From Erysipelotrichia bacterium (GTDB lineage: Bacteria > Bacillota_I > Bacilli_A > Erysipelotrichales > Erysipelotrichaceae), in the NCBI GenBank assembly GCA_018333955.1, contig JAGXSD010000043.1, forward strand, positions 1 through 54,764: a stretch of DNA of 54,764 bases, given 5' to 3'. How positions within the stretch are numbered: position 1 is the first letter of the stretch; each line of letters opens with the position of its first letter. Both the position numbers and the translations under genes were made by a program. The notes under the pieces were generated by a model. That model was not told the DNA's origin. It saw only the letters and a program-made list of their open reading frames with translations, and did no database searches. This document shows, piece by piece, positions 8,661 through 17,320 of this stretch.

Positions 8661-8669
8661 TGGTAAAAT
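8661..8669 (+). promoter_or_regulatory. Extended -10 promoter of pfkA
   Basis: TGG followed by TAAAAT (8664-8669) is an extended -10 box; no clear -35 was seen. Initiation near 8676 would leave a leader of about 13 bases that begins at the Shine-Dalgarno GAGGAGA. Confidence 0.5.
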
Positions 8670-8688
8670 AGGGGGCGAGGAGAAACAC

Positions 8689-9651
8689 ATGATTAAGAAA
8701 ATTGGAGTATTAACATCAGGGGGAGATTCCCCTGGAATGAATGCGGCCATCCGGGCTATCACACGTAGTGCAACCACTCAAGGTGTGGAAGTCATTGGAA
8801 TCTACAACGGTTATAAAGGATTATTAGAAGAAAATTTTGTCCCTTTGTCACGATCAAGTGTCAGTGATATTATGGTCAAAGGTGGGACCATGTTAGGGTC
8901 TGCACGGTTACCAGAATTCAAAGACAATGAAGTCGTAAAACAAGCCGCAGCAATTCTTAGAAAACATGACATTGAAGCGCTCGTGACTATTGGAGGTGAT
9001 GGCACCTACAAAGGAGCACTAGCTTTAACGTCTCATGGAATTAATTGTGTGGGCCTTCCAGGAACCATTGATAACGATATTGCCTCTACAGACTTCACCA
9101 TTGGTTTTGACACCGCCTTAAATACAGTCATTCAAGCCATTGATAAGTTGAGGGATACTTCATCAAGTCATCATCGCTGTTCAGTTGTCGAGGTGATGGG
9201 GAATCGTTGTGGTGACCTTGCGATATATGCAGGATTATCATGTGGGGCCGAAGTCATTATTACTCCTGAAAATGGATATGATGAAGTTGAAGTTCTCAAT
9301 CTCATAAAATACTATGAAGAAGTTAAGAATAAAAAGCATGCGATTGTCATTATTTCAGAGAAAATCACAGATGCGGAAATGCTCGCAAACAAAATTAGTA
9401 AAACATCAGGTTTCTCTGGACGTGCAACAGTCTTAGGCCATGTTCAACGTGGGGGTTCGCCAACCGCATTTGATCGGGTACTGGCGACACGCATGGGTGA
9501 TAAAGCCGTTGAAGTCTTACTTCAAGGATTAGGAGGTCAATGTATTGGGATTATGGACAATCAAATTGTCTCCATAGATATTGAAACTGCTTTAAGTATG
9601 CCTAAGAAATCTAGAAAGCATTTATTCAAACTTCACGAAAGGCTCGTATAA
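8689..9651 (+). CDS. pfkA: ATP-dependent 6-phosphofructokinase
   Basis: PfkA phosphorylates fructose 6-phosphate in the committed step of glycolysis. The 320-residue product has the standard bacterial length. The ATP-binding GVLTSGGDSPGMNAA, the GGDGTYKGA loop, the catalytic GTIDNDIASTDFTIGFDTA (Asp base) and the VEVMGNRCGDLA and GHVQRGGSPTAFDR motifs are all present. The frame is open to 8647, but ATG 8689 follows the strong GGCGAGGAGA site and gives the normal MIKKIGVLTSGG start. pyk follows after 4 bases, so the two glycolytic genes share a transcript. Confidence 0.97.
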   Translation: MIKKIGVLTSGGDSPGMNAAIRAITRSATTQGVEVIGIYNGYKGLLEENFVPLSRSSVSDIMVKGGTMLGSARLPEFKDNEVVKQAAAILRKHDIEALVTIGGDGTYKGALALTSHGINCVGLPGTIDNDIASTDFTIGFDTALNTVIQAIDKLRDTSSSHHRCSVVEVMGNRCGDLAIYAGLSCGAEVIITPENGYDEVEVLNLIKYYEEVKNKKHAIVIISEKITDAEMLANKISKTSGFSGRATVLGHVQRGGSPTAFDRVLATRMGDKAVEVLLQGLGGQCIGIMDNQIVSIDIETALSMPKKSRKHLFKLHERLV

Positions 9652-9655
9652 AGTT

Positions 9656-11083
9656 ATGACACGAAAAATTAGAAAAACTAAAATTATCTGCACAATTGGT
9701 CCAGCATCTAAAACTCCAGACATGATTGAAGCACTTGCGAAAGCAGGAATGAATATTTGTCGTTTAAACTTTTCTCATGAAGAACACAGTGAACACTTAG
9801 AACGTATCAATATGATTCGTCAAGTCGCTGATACAAGTGGGTTCAATTTAGGAATTCTTCTTGACACTAAAGGTCCTGAGATCCGTGTAGATCAAATTGA
9901 GAATGGGTCAATGGAAGTGAGTGCCAATCAAATAATTAAGATTGTGAAAGAAACAGTGGTTGGAAATAGTGAGCGTTTCTCGATTAATCCAGCTCAAGTG
10001 TTTGATGATGTCAGTGTTGGAAATCGTGTGCTGATTGATGATGGTAAAATCGCAATGAATATTATTGCGAAAGATCACGATTCAATCACATGTCAAATTG
10101 AAAATCCAGGAGTCATTAAAACTCGAAAAGGTGTGAATGTTCCTAACGTGAAACTTTCAATGCCGTTTATTTCTGCGAAAGATGATGCGGATATTCGCTT
10201 TGGATGCAAGCATAATGTAGACTACATTGCGGCAAGTTTTACTCGTCGTGCGCAAGACATTCAAGAAATTCGACAAATTCTTATTGAAGAAGGTCAACCT
10301 CGTATTCAAATTATTGCGAAGATTGAAAACCAAGAAGGTTATGATAATATCCGTGAGATTTTAGAAGTGGCGGATGGAGTGATGGTGGCACGTGGAGATC
10401 TAGGTGTTGAAGTCTCTATGGCTCATGTACCAATTTATCAAAAGAAAATCATTGCGGCTGCGAATGAATTTGGAAAACCTGTGATTACCGCAACGCATAT
10501 GCTTGAATCAATGATGAGTAATCCTCGTCCAACTCGTGCTGAAGCGAATGACGTTGCGAACGCCGTGCTTGATGGGACTGATGCAATTATGTTATCAGGA
10601 GAATCTGCGGTAGGTGCCTATCCTATAGAGGCGGTCACCACCATGGATACAATTGCTCGTTCGATGGAAGAGATTATTCCATATCGTGAACGCCTTGATC
10701 ATGCGATTAAAACATCAAAGCGTACGGTTCAAGATTCAATTGGAATTTCTGTGGCGGATTCTGCGCTAAACCTAGATGAAGTTGAGGCCATTATTGCCTT
10801 TACTCAAGGGGGTTCCACAGCTCGTCGTATCTCAAAATTCCGTCCTCCAGTGCCGATATTTGCGGTTACCTTCACAAAAGAGAATGCCCGTCGCTTATTA
10901 TGTAACTGGGGAGTGATTCCTGTGTATTCAGATATTCAAAATGAAATGACCAATGATGATGCACTGGCAAGCACTGTTGCGAAAACATATGGTATTCCTG
11001 TTGGCAAACAAGTCATTATTACAGCTGGATATCCAACTGGGGAAGGCACTGCCAACATGATGAAAATAGTTGAGGTGAAGTAA
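9656..11083 (+). CDS. pyk: Pyruvate kinase
   Basis: Pyk makes pyruvate and ATP from phosphoenolpyruvate. The 475-residue product starts RKTKIICTIGPAS and has LNFSHE, LLDTKGPEIR, the catalytic IAKIENQEGYDNI with its lysine, the metal-binding VARGDLGVE, and ATHMLESM...PTRAEANDVANAVLDGTDA. It ends at the normal C-domain and lacks the extra PEP-utiliser-like domain carried by Bacillus pyruvate kinase (about 585 residues). It follows pfkA and its stop overlaps the next start (TAATG), giving a coupled glycolytic unit. Confidence 0.97.
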   Translation: MTRKIRKTKIICTIGPASKTPDMIEALAKAGMNICRLNFSHEEHSEHLERINMIRQVADTSGFNLGILLDTKGPEIRVDQIENGSMEVSANQIIKIVKETVVGNSERFSINPAQVFDDVSVGNRVLIDDGKIAMNIIAKDHDSITCQIENPGVIKTRKGVNVPNVKLSMPFISAKDDADIRFGCKHNVDYIAASFTRRAQDIQEIRQILIEEGQPRIQIIAKIENQEGYDNIREILEVADGVMVARGDLGVEVSMAHVPIYQKKIIAAANEFGKPVITATHMLESMMSNPRPTRAEANDVANAVLDGTDAIMLSGESAVGAYPIEAVTTMDTIARSMEEIIPYRERLDHAIKTSKRTVQDSIGISVADSALNLDEVEAIIAFTQGGSTARRISKFRPPVPIFAVTFTKENARRLLCNWGVIPVYSDIQNEMTNDDALASTVAKTYGIPVGKQVIITAGYPTGEGTANMMKIVEVK

Positions 11084-11979
11084 TGAATACTTATATTGGG
11101 ATTGATTTAGGTGGTACCAATATACGTGCAGCCATCGTCGATGAACGTGGACATGTCCATGAGGTTGTTAAAAGAGATTCAAAAGCCTTGGAAGATGCTG
11201 AAACGATTATTAATAACTTAGTTGAATGTATCCAAGAATTGCCAAATTATGAAAAGGCATTGGGCATTGGACTTGGAGTTCCAGGACCTGTCGATGTTAA
11301 GGAAGGGTGCATGCTTATGGCCACCAATATTCCAGCACTGACCAAATATCCCCTTAAAAAAGTACTTGAAGCAAAACTTTCGCTTCCAGTCTTCTTAGAT
11401 AACGATGCGAACGTTGCTGGGCTTGCTGAGGCTTTAGTTGGTGCTGGTAAAGGTAAAGATGTCGTTTACTATGTAACTCAATCTACGGGCATTGGTGGAG
11501 CTCTTATTGTTCATGGAAAGATTGTGAGTGGTCGAGTAGGGCATGCAGGTGAAATCGGTAATCTCATTATTGATTTGCATCGTGATCATATTAATCATCT
11601 CAATGTAGGGGCTATTGAGAATGAAGCAAGTGGTCGTGCTTTAATACGCAAAGGTCAATCACTCATTGATCCAAACATTGAATCTGCTTATGAGGTGTTT
11701 AAACTCAAGGATACTCATCCTCAAGCGCGTCAAATTATCGAAACAATGGCATTTGATATGGGAACCATGTTTTCCTATATTGCCCATATTGTGGATCCAG
11801 ATGCGTTTATCTTAGGAGGTGGTGTGACTAAATCCAGTGATTTATACTTTGAAACGATGATTAATTCATATGCTTCAAAAGTCCATCCACCACTCGCCAA
11901 TACACCATTTATTAAAGCCCAGCTGGATGAACCAGGGCTAATTGGAGCTGCAATGCTTCCTAAATCACAAGGAGTATAA
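11083..11979 (+). CDS. ROK-family sugar kinase, probable glucokinase, without zinc motif
   Basis: ROK kinases phosphorylate glucose or related hexoses. The 298-residue product has the phosphate-binding YIGIDLGGTNIRAAIVD at the N-terminus, GLGVPGPVD, catalytic FLDNDANVAGLAEAL and STGIGGALIVHGKI, then GHAGEIGNLIID. In most bacterial ROK glucokinases the region after GEIGH holds a C-x-C-G-x4-C zinc site; here the stretch runs HRDHINHLNVGAIENEASG and contains no cysteines. The overlap with pyk supports a glycolytic role such as glucokinase, but the substrate cannot be read from sequence. Confidence 0.85.
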   Translation: MNTYIGIDLGGTNIRAAIVDERGHVHEVVKRDSKALEDAETIINNLVECIQELPNYEKALGIGLGVPGPVDVKEGCMLMATNIPALTKYPLKKVLEAKLSLPVFLDNDANVAGLAEALVGAGKGKDVVYYVTQSTGIGGALIVHGKIVSGRVGHAGEIGNLIIDLHRDHINHLNVGAIENEASGRALIRKGQSLIDPNIESAYEVFKLKDTHPQARQIIETMAFDMGTMFSYIAHIVDPDAFILGGGVTKSSDLYFETMINSYASKVHPPLANTPFIKAQLDEPGLIGAAMLPKSQGV

Positions 11980-11980
11980 T

Positions 11981-13219
11981 ATGAGTTTTGAAAGTAAATT
12001 AAGAAAATATGCTAAACTTGCGGTACTTAATGGTACAGGGCTGAAAGAAGGACAAACTTTAGTCATTACAGCACCTGTCAATGCCCAAGAATTTGTTCGC
12101 TTATGTGTAGAAAGTGCTTATGAAGATGCGAAAGCAGGCTATGTTTTTGTCCGATGGACAGATGATTTAACATCTCGTCTTACTTATAAAAATGCTAACA
12201 TTGATCGTATCGCAAATGTTGATGATTGGGTTGTGGCTCAATATCGTCGTTTTGTGGATGAAGGCGCAGCTGCACTAAGCATTTATGCCCCTGCACCTGG
12301 TTTAATGGATGATGTGGATGCTAGTGTGATTGCGAAAGTATCTTCCGCTACACAAAAAGCCATTGCTTTTTATCGCCAACATATGATGGCTAATCAATCC
12401 CAATGGTCACTTGTTTCGATTCCTAATACCTTCTGGGCTAAAAAAATATTCCCGGATTTAAATGAAAACGATGCTGTGAATGCGTTATGGGAAGCTATTT
12501 TTAAGGCTGTTCGTGTCAGTGATGATAATGATCCAATGCTTGATTGGGACGTTCATAACACAACACTTCATGCCAACAATGACAAGCTTAACCAACACCA
12601 ATTCTCGTCACTTAAATTCAAAAATAGTATCGGGACTGATGTTGAGGTTGGTCTAGTGAAAAATCATCGTTGGGCTGGTGGCGCAGAAGTGGCTGCGAAT
12701 GGTCAAATCTTTAATCCAAATATTCCAACGGAAGAAACCTTCACTATGCCTCACAAAGATCGTGTGAATGGAAAAGTGGTGGCCACAAAACCTTTATCGT
12801 ATCAAGGACGTCTCATTGATGAATTCTACTTCGTCTTTAAAGATGGAAAAGTCGTTGAGTATGATGCGAAAGTGGGTAAGGAAACATTAGATTATCTCAT
12901 GAATAGTGATGAAGGAGTCCGTTCTATTGGTGAAATTGCACTCATCTCACACGATTCACCCATTTCAAATATGAATATTCTATTCTATAATACGCTCTAT
13001 GATGAAAATGCTTCATGCCATATGGCGTTAGGAAGAGCATATCCTATGAATGTCCTTAATGGGACCACCATGAGTGATGAAGAACTTAAAGCTGTAGGGA
13101 TGAACTTTTCAAATGAACACGTCGATTTCATGTTTGGAAGTGAAGATATGTCAATTCTTGGGGTTAAAGAAGATGGAAGTGAAGTTGTCGTATTTAAAGA
13201 TGGAAACTTTGCATTCTAA
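11981..13219 (+). CDS. M29-family (thermophilic-type) metallo-aminopeptidase
   Basis: This family of cytoplasmic dimetal aminopeptidases (PepS, AmpS, aminopeptidase T) removes N-terminal residues from peptides. The 412-residue product begins MSFESKLRKYAKLAVLNG and shows the family motifs: EVAANGQIFNPNIPTEE (metal Glu), then ENASCHMALGRAYP (Asn-Ala-Ser-Cys-His block with a metal His), NEHVDFMFGS near the C-terminus and a final Glu/Asp-rich segment. The frame is open to 11942, but ATG 11981 follows a good AAGGAG site and gives the normal length. It lies 1 base after the ROK kinase stop and is the last gene of the glycolytic operon. Confidence 0.92.
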   Translation: MSFESKLRKYAKLAVLNGTGLKEGQTLVITAPVNAQEFVRLCVESAYEDAKAGYVFVRWTDDLTSRLTYKNANIDRIANVDDWVVAQYRRFVDEGAAALSIYAPAPGLMDDVDASVIAKVSSATQKAIAFYRQHMMANQSQWSLVSIPNTFWAKKIFPDLNENDAVNALWEAIFKAVRVSDDNDPMLDWDVHNTTLHANNDKLNQHQFSSLKFKNSIGTDVEVGLVKNHRWAGGAEVAANGQIFNPNIPTEETFTMPHKDRVNGKVVATKPLSYQGRLIDEFYFVFKDGKVVEYDAKVGKETLDYLMNSDEGVRSIGEIALISHDSPISNMNILFYNTLYDENASCHMALGRAYPMNVLNGTTMSDEELKAVGMNFSNEHVDFMFGSEDMSILGVKEDGSEVVVFKDGNFAF

Positions 13220-13220
13220 C

Positions 13221-13248
13221 TTGACTTTTATTTGAAAATAACTATGAT
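13221..13248 (+). promoter_or_regulatory. Promoter of the thrS T-box leader
   Basis: TTGACT (13221-13226), a 16-base spacer and TATGAT (13243-13248) begin right after the aminopeptidase stop. The predicted start is near 13255. Confidence 0.6.
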
Positions 13249-13254
13249 TATTTT

Positions 13255-13463
13255 ATAGTGTTATCACAAAGACACGAGTAATCCAGTACAGAACAAGAGA
13301 CATGTTGGTTGGTGTGAAACATGCGAGTACAGATTGACTTACCACTTTGTGGCTGAACTTAGAAAAGTTCCGTATCTCTGCGTTAAAGATTTGAGAGCAT
13401 GTCTTTGACATGAATTAAGGTGGTACCGCGAGATCTTTCGTCCTTAGATGAAAGATCTTTTTT
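13255..13463 (+). promoter_or_regulatory. T-box riboswitch, threonine type
   Basis: The leader of thrS senses uncharged tRNA-Thr and permits read-through of a terminator. Stem I closes with CACAAAG (13265-13271) and CTTTGTG (13345-13351). An AGTA bulge motif lies on its 5' side (about 13277), and the likely specifier codon ACC (Thr) is at 13341-13343, followed by A. The conserved T-box AAGGTGGTACCGCG is at 13417-13430 and the terminator follows. The specifier assignment is by eye but agrees with the downstream gene. Confidence 0.92.
13431..13463 (+). terminator. T-box-controlled terminator before thrS
   Basis: AGATCTTTC (13431-13439) pairs with GAAAGATCT (13450-13458) and is followed by a run of T. 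It competes with the antiterminator formed by the T-box. Confidence 0.88.
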
Positions 13464-13483
13464 ATTTGAAAAGGAGAAATTTT

Positions 13484-15220
13484 ATGATTAATATTAAAGA
13501 AAACCCAGAACTCAATATTCTGAACCATTCCACAGCTCATTTAATGGCTGAAGCCATTTCAAGACTGTATCCACACGCTCAGTTTTGGGTAGGACCTGTT
13601 ATCTCAGAAGGGTTTTACTATGACATTGACTTAGGTGGTGATGTCATTAAAGAAGAAGATCTTGAGAAAATCGAAAAAGAGATGAAGAAAATCTCTAAAG
13701 ATGGTAAACGAATTATTCGTGAAGAAGTGTCAAAAGCAAAAGCTTTAGAACTTTTCGCGAAGGATAAATATAAACTTGATCTTTTAAGCAACATGAATGA
13801 TGATGAAACAGTCATTTCAATCTATCGTCAGGGCGATTGGATGGATCTTTGTCGTGGACCTCACGTTGAAAGCACAAAACTTATAAAAAACTACAAACTT
13901 CTTAAAGTAAGTGGAGCTTATTGGAAAGGAGATGCACAAAATGCGATGTTACAACGTGTTTATGGTATTTCATTTTATGAGGCTCAGGATTTAGAAAATC
14001 ACCTTCATTGGCTTGAAGAAGCAAAGAAGCGTGACCACAAGAAACTTGGAAGAGAATTAGGATTATTCATGCTTTCAGAATTTGGGCCAGGCTTTCCATT
14101 CTGGATGCCTGATGGTATGACTTTAAGAAAAACACTTGAAAACTTCTGGTGGCGTGAACACGTCAAAGAAGGATATGAGTTTATTCAAACTCCAACCATG
14201 CTTTCTCAACAACTTTGGGAAGTGAGTGGACACTGGGCTAACTATCGTGAAAACATGTATACTTCAGAATTTGATGACCGTGAATTTGCGATTAAACCGA
14301 TGAACTGCCCTGGGTGTATGCTTGTCTATAATCAAACATTACATTCATACAAACAGCTTCCACTTCGTTTGGCTGAACTCGGTACTGTTCATCGTCATGA
14401 AGCATCTGGAGCTCTCAATGGCTTATTTAGAGTCCGTGCCTTTACTCAAGATGATGCCCACTTATTCATGACACCAGATCAAGTTGAAGGGGAAGTGGTT
14501 CGTTTAATCAATTTCATTGATCGTGTCTATGCAATGTTTGGTTTAACTTACACTATTGAACTCTCCACTCGTCCTGAGAAGTTTATTGGTGATATTGAAG
14601 TGTGGGATCGTTCTGAAAAAGCACTTGAAGATGCTTGTATTGCCTCAGGTAAAGGATTCAAGATTAATCCTGGGGATGGAGCATTCTATGGTCCAAAACT
14701 TGATTTCCATATTAAAGACTCCCTCAACCGTGTATGGCAATGTGGAACTATTCAGCTTGATATGAATTTACCTCATCGATTTGAGTGTACATATATTGAC
14801 CATCAAGGACAAAAACAAGAACCAATCATGTTGCATCGTGTAATCTTTGGTTCAGTTGAACGCTTCATTGGAATTCTTATTGAACACTATGGTGGGGCAT
14901 TCCCATTATGGCTTGCACCAAATCAAATTTCTATTTTACCAGTGAATAATGAATATCATCTAGATTATGTAAATGAACTCAAACAAAAACTTACTGATGC
15001 GGGATTTAGAGTTTCAGTGGATGATCGAAATGAAAAACTTGGATATCGTTTAAGAGAAAATCAAATTAAGAAAGTGCCATTAACTTTAGTGATTGGGGAT
15101 GAAGAAGTTGCGAATCATAGTGTTAATGTCCGCAAGTATGGATCTAAAGATGCACAAAGCTTGGGATATGATGAATTTGTAGCTTCAATCAAAGACGAAG
15201 TGGCTCCATTTATTGCATAG
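13484..15220 (+). CDS. thrS: Threonyl-tRNA synthetase lacking the N-terminal TGS domain
   Basis: ThrRS charges tRNA-Thr. The 578-residue product starts almost directly at the editing domain (HSTAHLMAEAI, the H-x3-H site, near residue 16) and continues with the editing-site DLCRGPHV. The class II catalytic core has TVHRHEASGALNGLFRVRAF (motif 2) and GSVERFIGILIEHYGGAFPLWL (motif 3 and its continuation), and an anticodon-binding domain ends the chain. Typical bacterial ThrRS is about 640 residues, with a TGS domain of roughly 60 residues in front; that is missing here. The ATG at 13484 has an AAGGAG site, and the region upstream is the T-box terminator, so a hidden TGS domain is excluded. Confidence 0.96.
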   Translation: MINIKENPELNILNHSTAHLMAEAISRLYPHAQFWVGPVISEGFYYDIDLGGDVIKEEDLEKIEKEMKKISKDGKRIIREEVSKAKALELFAKDKYKLDLLSNMNDDETVISIYRQGDWMDLCRGPHVESTKLIKNYKLLKVSGAYWKGDAQNAMLQRVYGISFYEAQDLENHLHWLEEAKKRDHKKLGRELGLFMLSEFGPGFPFWMPDGMTLRKTLENFWWREHVKEGYEFIQTPTMLSQQLWEVSGHWANYRENMYTSEFDDREFAIKPMNCPGCMLVYNQTLHSYKQLPLRLAELGTVHRHEASGALNGLFRVRAFTQDDAHLFMTPDQVEGEVVRLINFIDRVYAMFGLTYTIELSTRPEKFIGDIEVWDRSEKALEDACIASGKGFKINPGDGAFYGPKLDFHIKDSLNRVWQCGTIQLDMNLPHRFECTYIDHQGQKQEPIMLHRVIFGSVERFIGILIEHYGGAFPLWLAPNQISILPVNNEYHLDYVNELKQKLTDAGFRVSVDDRNEKLGYRLRENQIKKVPLTLVIGDEEVANHSVNVRKYGSKDAQSLGYDEFVASIKDEVAPFIA

Positions 15221-15232
15221 AGAAAGAAGTAA

Positions 15233-15264
15233 AAAAGCACCTTATTTCGAAATAAGGTGCTTTT
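15233..15264. terminator. Bidirectional terminator between thrS and the beta-propeller gene
   Basis: AGCACCTTATTT (15236-15247) pairs with AAATAAGGTGCT (15250-15261), flanked by A-run and T-run. It ends transcripts from thrS (plus) and from the convergent gene on the minus strand. Confidence 0.92.
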
Positions 15265-15287
15265 AATATGAACATGTTTTGTTTATT

Positions 15288-17207
15288 TTATGGATAAACT
15301 CGTGTCACAACTTTACCATTTGGAAGTAATAAATGGAGCGCATCATTTACCATGACAGCTTTAAGTTGGTATGTTTCTTCAACATTAATCTCATCATAAA
15401 TCTTAATCGCTTCATTCGCAGTCGAGATGAGGTAGTATGTTGCGACACTCTTATATTCTTCACGACCTTCTGTGAATGAAATGACACCAGAAGTCACAAA
15501 GAAACCTAGAAGTTGTTTGCTTGGATTAACCATAAGCGCTTTGTGATCATAACTAATATCACCCCATGCATATTCATTTCCAACAAGTATATTTTGTTTT
15601 TCAGTTGGTGTAGAGGACTGACTAACATCAAAGAGTGAAAGCTTCATAGCCCCATTAGTAAGTCTTCCATCACTTTCAACTTTGACATCACGTCCAAATC
15701 CTAAGACTAAAGAATCAGAAAGTGGGTGTAGATAAGTTGAATAACCTGGAATTTTGAGTTCGCCTAAGACTTTAATATTTGAAGGATTAGACATGTCAAT
15801 CACAAAGAAAGGATCAATTTGTTCAAAAGTCACAACATAAGCACGATCACCAACAAATCGAACTGAATAGATGGATTCGGTTGGTGCAAGACCGTTAATT
15901 GAATCGAGTACTTTTAAGTTCGCATCGAGTGTGATTATGGAGTTAGTCGTTTTTTCACTCCATTGGGTTAATGCGACACGAACGACACCTTTGTATTCAT
16001 CCATCGCGAATTGGTTGAGTAATGAGCCATCAAGAGTTGCACTCGCTTTAAGTTCTAATTCGTCTTTATAACTTAAAGAGTGAATATGAGTCTTAGTAAT
16101 TCCCCAAGCTGAGCGCGTGGTATATTCCCAACTTGTGCTAGCAAGTAGAATAGTATCATGATTCATATATAAAGTATGAGCATCAAGAAGTAAATGTTTA
16201 AATTCAGAAGATAAATCACTTAAATCAAATTTTGTAATGGTTAAGACATTAAGTGTATCCGGTTGATTAATGAATTGAATATCACTGACTGCGAACTCAT
16301 ATGGTTTGTCATCAAGAGTAATTACAGGAAGTACATCTTTGGATTCTAGATCATTAATAGCATTATTTTCGACCCAGTTATATTTAGTTGTGATGAAGAT
16401 AAGTTGTGTTCCATTTAAGCGAGAACCAACTAAACCACCTTCAATCTTGAGGACATGTTGGGTATTAAGATTGGCTTTATTCAAAACAACAATGTGCTGA
16501 GTTAATGGAGTACCATTTCCTGGCCAGAATCGATCCATTTCAACATCACCTTCGATTGGAGCAATCTCAACAGGTTTCTTATCACTCACTGGTTCATCAC
16601 CATCTACTGGTTTATCTAAATCATTGGTGTTTGGTTGATCGGGTTCATCAATAGGTTCACCAGGATATCCAGGTTCACTTGATCCTGGATCAGGTTTGAC
16701 TTCATCATCAGTCGGTTCTGGTTCATATTTTTCATAAGGTCTAAACCACCATCCACCAGATGATCCCATAACAATAAGTTGATCATTGACGATGAACATG
16801 GATTGCGCATAGAATTTTTCATGATCGAATTCAACGCTCTTCACTAGACGAAGTTTATTGTCTTCAATCTTATACATTCTAAGAACATTGTCGAAGAGGG
16901 TATACACATGTTCGCCATCACTCTTTAAAGTGTCAGCTTCATCAATTCCTTGGATTTGAGTATTGGTTTGCGTTACATTATTGGTTTTAGAATCAAGACT
17001 AGGGGCTAAGCTTTCAGCCACATTTCCATCACGGAAGAAAGGATAATATGAGTTTTGATTTTTTTGGGCTAAAGCAAGTGCAATACGTCGAAGTTGTTCC
17101 TCAGATTCGAGGGATGCTAAACCAACTGCTTTAGGTAAGTTTGCAGGTTGAAGGGCTAAAACAAGAATCGTAGTAATGGCTAATATGAATGCGATAAGTT
17201 TTTTCAT
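15288..17207 (-). CDS. Secreted beta-propeller domain protein
   Basis: The 639-residue product has an N-terminal hydrophobic segment (KKLIAFILAITTILVLAL) that acts as a signal peptide or anchor, then a large domain of the PF09826 type (secreted C-terminal beta-propeller distantly related to WD40). Recognisable segments are GIDEADTLKSDGEHVYTL, LIVMGSSGGWW, RFVGDRAYVVTFEQIDPFFVIDM, ELKIPGYSTYLHPLSDSLVLGFG and SYDHKALMVNP. A long linker rich in Pro, Asp and Glu interrupts it at about residues 155-222. The ATG at 17207 follows GAGGTG on the minus strand; the frame is open 19 codons further but without a site. Function is unknown. It stands alone between two terminators. Confidence 0.85.
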   Translation of the reverse strand: MKKLIAFILAITTILVLALQPANLPKAVGLASLESEEQLRRIALALAQKNQNSYYPFFRDGNVAESLAPSLDSKTNNVTQTNTQIQGIDEADTLKSDGEHVYTLFDNVLRMYKIEDNKLRLVKSVEFDHEKFYAQSMFIVNDQLIVMGSSGGWWFRPYEKYEPEPTDDEVKPDPGSSEPGYPGEPIDEPDQPNTNDLDKPVDGDEPVSDKKPVEIAPIEGDVEMDRFWPGNGTPLTQHIVVLNKANLNTQHVLKIEGGLVGSRLNGTQLIFITTKYNWVENNAINDLESKDVLPVITLDDKPYEFAVSDIQFINQPDTLNVLTITKFDLSDLSSEFKHLLLDAHTLYMNHDTILLASTSWEYTTRSAWGITKTHIHSLSYKDELELKASATLDGSLLNQFAMDEYKGVVRVALTQWSEKTTNSIITLDANLKVLDSINGLAPTESIYSVRFVGDRAYVVTFEQIDPFFVIDMSNPSNIKVLGELKIPGYSTYLHPLSDSLVLGFGRDVKVESDGRLTNGAMKLSLFDVSQSSTPTEKQNILVGNEYAWGDISYDHKALMVNPSKQLLGFFVTSGVISFTEGREEYKSVATYYLISTANEAIKIYDEINVEETYQLKAVMVNDALHLLLPNGKVVTRVYP

Positions 17208-17225
17208 ACTGTTCACCTCAATGAC

Positions 17226-17231
17226 ATTATA
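17226..17231 (-). promoter_or_regulatory. -10 box of the beta-propeller gene
   Basis: TATAAT on the minus strand, 18 bases upstream of the ATG. No well-spaced -35 was found. Confidence 0.45.
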
Positions 17232-17291
17232 ATCTAAGAAAGTCAAGGTTACACCAACATTCATTAACGTACATGGTTTTATTGATAAGTT

Positions 17292-17320
17292 GCAAAAAAA
17301 GAGTGTTATTCACACTCTTT
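17292..17320 (-). terminator. Terminator of proS-guaC
   Basis: On the minus strand AAAGAGTGT (17320-17312) pairs with ACACTCTTT (17306-17298) and is followed by seven T. The stem begins inside the guaC stop codon. Confidence 0.9.
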
